From NCBI RefSeq assembly GCF_027941915.1, contig NZ_CP116009.1:2976001-3040000 (forward strand): a stretch of 64,000 nucleotides of DNA, in the 5' to 3' direction. This document shows positions 59,217 to 64,000 of the stretch, in pieces. The translations under genes and the position numbers were made by a program. The notes beneath the pieces were generated by a model. The model ran no database searches and was not told the origin of the DNA. It was given only the letters and a program-made list of their open reading frames with translations. Origin of the DNA: Ramlibacter tataouinensis. Lineage in GTDB: Bacteria > Pseudomonadota > Gammaproteobacteria > Burkholderiales > Burkholderiaceae_C. Each line of letters begins with the position of its first letter. The stretch's first letter is position 1.

Positions 59217-60362
59217 ATGAGCGACTTTCAGCCGCAACTCGCCACCATCGACGTCAAGCCCGGCGCCGCGCTGGAGAGCCAATCGGGACTGCAACTGCTG
59301 CGCCCGCGCATCTACGGCGCCTTCGCGCAGCCGCCCGGCCCGAAGCGGGTGGCGGCGATCGTGATGCACCCGGCCAGCAACTTCATGGGCCACTACCTGC
59401 TGGCGCCGCTGGCGCAGCGCGGCGTCGCCTGCCTGGGGTTGAACTCGCGCTATGCCGGCAACGACACGCTGCTGCTGATGGAGCGCGTGATCCAGGACTT
59501 GGGCGCCGGCGTGCAGTGGCTGCGGGCGCAGGGCTACGACAAGGTGGTGCTGGTGGGCAACTCGGGCGGCGCCGCGCTGGCGGCGTCCTACCAGGCGCAG
59601 GCGGAGAACCTGACCATCGACCGCATGCTCGACGGCGACCCGGCCGGCCTGTCGCCGGCGGACCTGCCGCCGGTGCAGGGCATCGCCCTGTGCGCCGCGC
59701 ACGAGGGCCGCTCGACGCTGATGCGCAACTGGATCGACCCGTCCGTATTCGACGAGGCCGATCCGCTGTCGGCCAACCCCGACCTCGACATGTACGACCC
59801 GGCCAACGGCCCGCCGTATGCGCCGGAGTTCCTGGCGCGCTTCAAGGCCGCCCAGCAGGCCCGGCTGGCGCGCATCGAGCGCTGGGTGCAGGAGCGCCTG
59901 GCCGTCCTGCGCCGACTCGACGCGCCGGGCAGCCCGCGCGACCAGGTGTTCGTCATCCACCGCACCCACGCCGATCCGCGTTGCCTGGACCTCTCGCTCG
60001 ATCCCAACGACCGCGAGGTCGGCAGCGTGTGGGGCAGCGGGGCGGCCGGCGCCCGCGCGGTGAACTTCGCGGCCAGCCAGATGGGCCGCATCACCTCGCT
60101 CACGGGCTTCCTGTCGCAGTGGTCGTCGCTCAGCCGCGCCGACGGGCCGGCCAACCTGGCGCGCACCAGCGTGCCGGTGCTGCTGCACACCTACACCGCA
60201 GATCAGTCGACCTTCCCCAGCACGCGTGACGCCTGGCTGGCCGCGGCGCCCGGGCGCATCCGGAACATCGACGTGAAGGGCGGCAACCACTACCTGGCCG
60301 GGCAGCCGGCGCTGGTCGAGCAGGTGGCCGACGAGATGGCCGACTGGATGCGGGCGCTCTGA
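59217..60362 (+). CDS. Alpha/beta hydrolase family protein
   Basis: Serine hydrolase-like protein of 381 residues. The nucleophile elbow is VVLVGNSGGAALAASY (GxSxG with Ser near residue 111). HPASNFMGHYLLAPLAQR supplies the oxyanion-side strand, and a C-terminal His is in KGGNHYLAGQPALVEQV. A helical cap occupies about residues 160-290. The substrate is unknown; relatives are annotated loosely as hydrolases of aromatic or lactone compounds. The ATG at 59217 is favoured, since upstream codons run into the island debris. It is a lone gene. Confidence 0.88.
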   Translation: MSDFQPQLATIDVKPGAALESQSGLQLLRPRIYGAFAQPPGPKRVAAIVMHPASNFMGHYLLAPLAQRGVACLGLNSRYAGNDTLLLMERVIQDLGAGVQWLRAQGYDKVVLVGNSGGAALAASYQAQAENLTIDRMLDGDPAGLSPADLPPVQGIALCAAHEGRSTLMRNWIDPSVFDEADPLSANPDLDMYDPANGPPYAPEFLARFKAAQQARLARIERWVQERLAVLRRLDAPGSPRDQVFVIHRTHADPRCLDLSLDPNDREVGSVWGSGAAGARAVNFAASQMGRITSLTGFLSQWSSLSRADGPANLARTSVPVLLHTYTADQSTFPSTRDAWLAAAPGRIRNIDVKGGNHYLAGQPALVEQVADEMADWMRAL

Positions 60363-60420
60363 AGGCCCGGGCGCGCTCGCGGCGGTTCCCGGCACCGCCC
60401 CGATCCCGTGACAAGCCGGC

Positions 60421-60442
60421 GGGCCACGCAAGCACGTGGCCC
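60421..60442. terminator. GC-rich hairpin, possible bidirectional terminator
   Basis: GGGCCACG (60421-60428) pairs perfectly with CGTGGCCC (60435-60442) around CAAGCA. It lies 58 bases after the hydrolase stop and 24 bases after the end of the leftward microprotein gene, so it may serve both convergent transcripts. No T run is present on either side. Confidence 0.5.
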
Positions 60443-60465
60443 GGTAGCGGGCAGAGCGCGAGGTA

Positions 60466-60537
60466 TTAGCCCCTCTCGGGGCCGACGGAGCGCTCGTGCG
60501 ATTCCCAGTCCGTCTTCACCTCCAGGTTTCGGCCCAT
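60466..60537 (-). CDS. 23-residue hydrophilic microprotein
   Basis: Leftward ATG at 60537 behind a strong ribosome-binding site (GGGAGG, 7 bases away) encodes MGRNLEVKTDWESHERSVGP followed by ERG and a TAA stop. Almost all codons end in G or C, as in real genes of this genome, and the product is charged and non-repetitive. A hairpin follows, and a TCCTAC element lies 56 bases upstream of the ATG. No family is recognised. Confidence 0.5.
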   Translation of the reverse strand: MGRNLEVKTDWESHERSVGPERG

Positions 60538-60782
60538 GGGTTTTCCTCCCATGGAATGGCGCCAATGGTGCGGCGAGCGGCACGGCCGTGCCGTAGGAGC
60601 GGGCGGCAAAGCCCAGGTTTGAATTCGCCGACACCACTGGCCCGTTCGGGCCGGGCCCGACCGGTGATTCCGTGTGGACAGCGAGCATCGCCACCGTGCA
60701 GCCGGGCACGCAGCGCGGGTTTCGCCGCCGCGTCAGGCGGCTGGCCCAGCGATGGCGCCCATCCGTGCGGCAAGATGAGCCG

Positions 60783-61067
60783 ATGCGCGAGATGCTGACC
60801 CGCTCCTTCGCCCGCTCGCCCGCCCGGCTGGTCCGGACGGGCCTGTGGATGTTCCTGGCCGGTACCGCGGCGCTGCTGTGCGCGGCGCTGGGGCAGCTGG
60901 CGGCCCCGGTGTCCGCCGGGCAGGACCTGGCCGCGCGCTTCCCCGCGCTGCCCACCTGGTTCGTGCCCGAGACGGCGCTCGGCTTCACCCTGTCCGCCAC
61001 GCTGGTGTGTTGGGGCGTCTGGGCCATGGGCGCGGGCCTGCGCCAGGCTCGCAGCCGCATCGACTGA
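60783..61067 (+). CDS. Hypothetical two-helix membrane protein
   Basis: No recognised family. The 94-residue product has a basic N-terminus and two hydrophobic segments, LWMFLAGTAALLCAALGQLA and ALGFTLSATLVCWGVWAMGA, joined by a polar loop, so it is a probable inner-membrane hairpin. The ATG at 60783 is preferred over an Arg-rich upstream extension. Codon bias supports coding. It stands alone in a stretch of small genes. Confidence 0.6.
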   Translation: MREMLTRSFARSPARLVRTGLWMFLAGTAALLCAALGQLAAPVSAGQDLAARFPALPTWFVPETALGFTLSATLVCWGVWAMGAGLRQARSRID

Positions 61068-61182
61068 CCGGCCGGGAAACCCGGAAAAACCCGGGTCCGG
61101 CGCCATCGGCGGCGGCTTTGGGCGGAATCCCTCCGCCGACTACGCCCGATTCCTACAGTGACGGCCCGGCGTCGCCGCGAGC

Positions 61183-61407
61183 ATGGCCGGCATGTTGCCC
61201 GTCCTGCCGCCCGAGCTGCTTTTCGCGAACACCGCCTTGCCCGTGTCGCTGCCCGCCAGCGGCTGGGTGTCTTGGGCGCCTGAGGTCGCCGATGCGCCGG
61301 CTGGCCCCGAACCCGAGTTGCCGCCCGAGCCCCTGTTCTGGCTCGGTGGCTCGCTGACCTTGCTGATGTGGGGCTGCGCCTGCCTGCTGGCGGCCTGGGC
61401 GCTGTGA
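61183..61407 (+). CDS. Hypothetical small membrane protein
   Basis: A 74-residue product with a Pro/Glu-rich N-terminal part and one C-terminal hydrophobic helix (FWLGGSLTLLMWGCACLLAA). No family is recognised and the ribosome-binding site is weak. Upstream, CGACTACGCC (61137-61146) and TCCTAC (61151-61156) recur at other small genes of the window, which mildly supports a real promoter. Confidence 0.45.
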   Translation: MAGMLPVLPPELLFANTALPVSLPASGWVSWAPEVADAPAGPEPELPPEPLFWLGGSLTLLMWGCACLLAAWAL

Positions 61408-61420
61408 AGACGGGCGCGAT

Positions 61421-61750
61421 TCAGCCGCGCAGCAGGCTCTCGGCCTGCGCCGGCGTGATGCCGAGCAGGTAGCCGCGCGACAGCACGCGGGCGAAATGCC
61501 GGATGCCGCCCGGCTGGTGCCGCAGCGACACCCGGTAGGCCTCCACCTCGGCCCACAGCCGGAACGCCCGGCAGCTGAAATACAGCCACCAGAACCGCAG
61601 CAGCCCGACTTCGCGCATCTGCCGGCAATGCACCGCCTCGTGCGCCAGCAACCCGGCGTCGTGCCGCACCCGCGGGTGCAGCAGCACCAGCCCGGGCGCG
61701 AGGGTCATGCCGTCGGCCCAGAACAGCAGGGGCGTGGTGAGGATGCGCAT
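61421..61750 (-). CDS. Hypothetical protein with HExxH-like metallopeptidase motif
   Basis: The 109-residue product contains LLAHEAVHCRQMREVGLLRF, where HEAVH fits the zinc-peptidase HExxH pattern, followed by aromatic membrane-like residues (FWWLYFSCRAFRLWAEVEAY). It may be a minimal peptidase-like domain of the type annotated as unknown in Burkholderiales. The ATG at 61750 gives a compact protein; upstream open sequence is the end of xdhB in another frame. It starts 28 bases after the xdhB stop, so it is possibly co-transcribed. Confidence 0.65.
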   Translation of the reverse strand: MRILTTPLLFWADGMTLAPGLVLLHPRVRHDAGLLAHEAVHCRQMREVGLLRFWWLYFSCRAFRLWAEVEAYRVSLRHQPGGIRHFARVLSRGYLLGITPAQAESLLRG

Positions 61751-61778
61751 GCGGCCATTCTGCCGATGCGCCGCCGTT

Positions 61779-64000
61779 TCAGGGGGCGACCGCTCCGGCC
61801 GACCTGCCCCGCCGCAGGGCCTTGAGCACGTTCTCCGCGGTGGCCGGCGCCACCAGCGGGGCCCGGCGGTCGCCGCGCGCCTGCGCCACGGCGTCGCGCA
61901 GCGCCTCCCAGGCACTGACGGCCAGCATGAAGGGCGGCTCGCCCACGGCCTTGCTGCCGCCGACGTTGTCCTCTCGGTTCGGTTCGGGCCAGAACTCGAT
62001 GCGGAAGTGCTCGGGCACGTCGCCGGTGGCCGGGATCTTGTAGGTGCTGGGGGCGTGGGTGGCCAGTGCGCCCCGGCCGTTCCAGACCAGCTCCTCGGTC
62101 GTCAGCCACCCCACGCCCTGGATGAAGCCGCCCTCGATCTGGCCGATGTCGATGGCCGGGTTCAGCGAGGTGCCGACGTCGTGCAGGATGTCCACCGCCA
62201 GCACCCGGCTCTCGCCGGTCAGCGTGTCGATCGCCACCTCGGTGCAGGCGGCGCCGTAGGCGAAGTAGAAGAACGGCCGGCCGGTCAGGGTGGCCTTGTC
62301 GTAGTGGATCTTGGGCGTGCGGTAGAAGCCGTCGCTCCACAGCTGGATGCGGTTGGCATAGGCGGCCTTGACCACCTCGTCGAAGCTGCGGGTGGCCTTG
62401 GGCGAGAGCACCTGGCCGGCGCGGAAGCTCACCGCGCCGGCGCCGCAGCCGTCCAGCCCGGCGACGAAGGCCGCCAGGTTGTCGCGCACGTTGCGGGCGG
62501 CGAACTGGGCCGCGCGGCCATTCAGGTCGGTGCCGCTGGAGGCGGCGGTGGCCGAGGCATTGGGCACCTTGCCGGTCTCGGTGGCGGTACAGCGCACCCG
62601 CTCGAACGGCACCCCCAGTTCGTCGGCCACCACCTGCATCACCTTGGTGTGCAGGCCCTGGCCCATCTCGGTGCCGCCGTGGTTGACCTGGATGCTGCCG
62701 TCGGTGAACACGTGCACCAGCGCGCCGGCCTGGTTGAAGAAGGTGGCGGTGAAGCTGATGCCGAACTTGACCGGCGTGATCGCCAGCCCGCGCTGGATCA
62801 CCGGGCTGGTCGCGTTCCAGGCCGCGATCTCGGCGCGCCGCTCGCGGTAGTGCGAGGTGTGTTCGAGGCGGTCGATGAGCGGATGCAGGATGTTGTCCTC
62901 CACCTTCATCTGGTAGTGGGTGACGTTGCGCTCCTCGACGCCGTAGAGGTTGGCCTTGCGCACGTCGAGTGCGTCGATGCCCAGGTGGCGCGCGATCTCG
63001 CCCAGGATCGCCTCGATCAGGATCACGCCCTGCGGCCCGCCGAAGCCGCGGAAGGCGGTGTGGCTCTGGGTGTTGGTCTTGCAGCGGTACGAGGCGATCT
63101 CGACGTCGCCCAGGTAGTAGGCGTTGTCGGTGTGGAACACCGCGCGGTCGGCCACCGGCCCGGACAGGTCGGCCGAGAAGCCGCAGTTGGCCAGCATGGT
63201 GATCTTCAGGCCGGTCAGGCGGCCGTCGTCGTCGAAGCCGGCGTCCCAGTCGTAGGCGAACGGGTGGCGCTTGCCGGTGACCAGGAAGTCGTCGTCGCGG
63301 TCCAGCCGCAGCTTGACCGGGCGGCCGAACTTGCGCGCCGCCAGCGCCGCCCACACCGCCATGTGGCCGGCCTGGGTTTCCTTGCCGCCGAAGCCGCCGC
63401 CCATGCGCCGGCACTCCACCGTCACCGCGTTGTTCTCCAGCCCGAGCGCGTGCGCCACCCAGTGCTGGACCTCGCCGGGGTGCTGGGTGCTGGAGTGGAT
63501 CCACCACTGGTCCTGCTCCAGCGGCAGCGCGTAGGCGACCTGGCCTTCCAGGTAGAAGTGCTCCTGGCCGCCGACCTCGAGCTGGCCCGACAGGCGATGC
63601 CGGGCCCGGGCCAGGGCCTGTTCGGGTTCGCCGCGGCGCACGACGATCGGCGGCAGCACGTAGCTTTGCTTCGCGTGGGCCTCGCGCACGTCCAGCACTG
63701 CCGGCAGGGGCTCGATGTCGAGCTTGACCAGGCGCGCGGCGCGGCGCGCCTGCATCACGGTCTCGGCCACCACCAGGCCGACCACCTGGCCGACGTGCTG
63801 CACGCTGTCGCGGGCGAACACCGGCTCGTCGTGCACGAAGGTGGCCAGCACCGGGTCGCCCGGGATGTCGCCGGCCAGCACCACGCCGTGCACGCCGGGC
63901 AGGGCCAGCGCGGCGGCCGGGTCGATGCCGCGCAGCCGGCCGTGCGCCACGGTCGACAGGATGGGCGCGGCGTGCAGCGTGCCCTTGATCTCGGCGATGT
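61779..64000 (-). CDS. xdhB: Xanthine dehydrogenase molybdopterin-binding subunit XdhB, 5'-truncated by window edge
   Basis: XdhB carries the molybdenum cofactor and oxidises hypoxanthine and xanthine to urate. About 740 C-terminal residues are visible; the start lies beyond 64000. Motifs include RDSVQHVGQVVGLVVAET, CRRMGGGFGGKETQAGHMAV, the active-site loop SHTAFRGFGGPQGVILIEAI, NHGGTEMGQGLHTKVMQVVA and, near the end, the cofactor region with GSKAVGEPPFMLAVSAWEAL (catalytic Glu). xdhA is expected just right of the window. Its chaperone gene xdhC is about 19 kb to the left. Confidence 0.95.
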   Translation of the reverse strand, partial: IAEIKGTLHAAPILSTVAHGRLRGIDPAAALALPGVHGVVLAGDIPGDPVLATFVHDEPVFARDSVQHVGQVVGLVVAETVMQARRAARLVKLDIEPLPAVLDVREAHAKQSYVLPPIVVRRGEPEQALARARHRLSGQLEVGGQEHFYLEGQVAYALPLEQDQWWIHSSTQHPGEVQHWVAHALGLENNAVTVECRRMGGGFGGKETQAGHMAVWAALAARKFGRPVKLRLDRDDDFLVTGKRHPFAYDWDAGFDDDGRLTGLKITMLANCGFSADLSGPVADRAVFHTDNAYYLGDVEIASYRCKTNTQSHTAFRGFGGPQGVILIEAILGEIARHLGIDALDVRKANLYGVEERNVTHYQMKVEDNILHPLIDRLEHTSHYRERRAEIAAWNATSPVIQRGLAITPVKFGISFTATFFNQAGALVHVFTDGSIQVNHGGTEMGQGLHTKVMQVVADELGVPFERVRCTATETGKVPNASATAASSGTDLNGRAAQFAARNVRDNLAAFVAGLDGCGAGAVSFRAGQVLSPKATRSFDEVVKAAYANRIQLWSDGFYRTPKIHYDKATLTGRPFFYFAYGAACTEVAIDTLTGESRVLAVDILHDVGTSLNPAIDIGQIEGGFIQGVGWLTTEELVWNGRGALATHAPSTYKIPATGDVPEHFRIEFWPEPNREDNVGGSKAVGEPPFMLAVSAWEALRDAVAQARGDRRAPLVAPATAENVLKALRRGRSAGAVAP

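Overview
The window reads as chromosomal DNA of a high-GC betaproteobacterium of the order Burkholderiales, most like Comamonadaceae (a Ramlibacter- or Variovorax-type genome is my guess). The basis is the strongly GC-biased third codon position almost everywhere, FlhDC-controlled flagella, a Bug/TctC-type receptor, the gmk-rpoZ-spoT order and several gene types common in that family. No plasmid, replication origin, CRISPR array, insertion sequence or complete prophage was seen.

Region 1 (1-13.5 kb) is a flagellar and chemotaxis cluster: fliG and fliF leftward, then fliE, fliC, flaG, fliD, fliS, fliT, a FliK-like gene, an orphan FlhB C-terminal domain, flhD, flhC, motA, motB and cheA rightward. 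It holds a FliA-type promoter before fliC and two hairpins after it. Region 2 (13.5-16 kb) looks worn: an orphan peptidase C39-like domain, tRNA-Arg(ACG) with a terminator, and a frameshifted IPT/NHL lipoprotein gene. Region 3 (16-31 kb) carries two c-di-GMP proteins, a kinase-like protein without an ATPase domain, greB, spoT-rpoZ-gmk-yicC, a Ser/Thr kinase plus PP2C phosphatase pair, rph-rdgB-hemW and tRNA-Ser(TGA). Region 4 (31-36 kb) has small stress-type genes (hemerythrin, a 24-residue hydrophobic microprotein, a YeaQ/YmgE protein) and an SsuABC/TauABC-like transporter.

Region 5 (36-45.6 kb) is a purine catabolism cluster: M20 hydrolase, UraD-AllC fusion, PuuE allantoinase and a GntR regulator leftward; UraH, XdhC, PuuD urate hydroxylase with a cytochrome c tail and a glycerate 2-kinase rightward. 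A perfect 12-bp palindrome lies between gntR and uraH. xdhB at the right edge completes the route: XdhABC makes urate, PuuD 5-hydroxyisourate, UraH OHCU, UraD allantoin, PuuE allantoate, AllC the ureido product; the kinase may recover carbon through glycerate. Region 6 (45.7-55 kb) has a HAF-repeat lipoprotein, a BNR-type protein and a catabolic set: thioesterase, Bug receptor and iorB-iorA, with a divergent LysR gene.

Region 7 (about 55.1-59.15 kb) is a lower-GC island and the most interesting part. It holds a broken MazF/PemK toxin gene and a compact leftward three-gene operon: an unknown protein, an XRE plus ImmA/IrrE metallopeptidase protein, and a coiled-coil protein with a PD-(D/E)XK nuclease signature. 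The operon promoter is decorated with three copies of a 7-bp motif exactly 31 bp apart, and a short moaC relic marks the right flank. I propose it as a candidate, possibly undescribed, defence or toxin-antitoxin module. Region 8 (59.2-64 kb) holds an alpha/beta hydrolase, small hypothetical genes, including a likely 23-residue microprotein, and the truncated xdhB.
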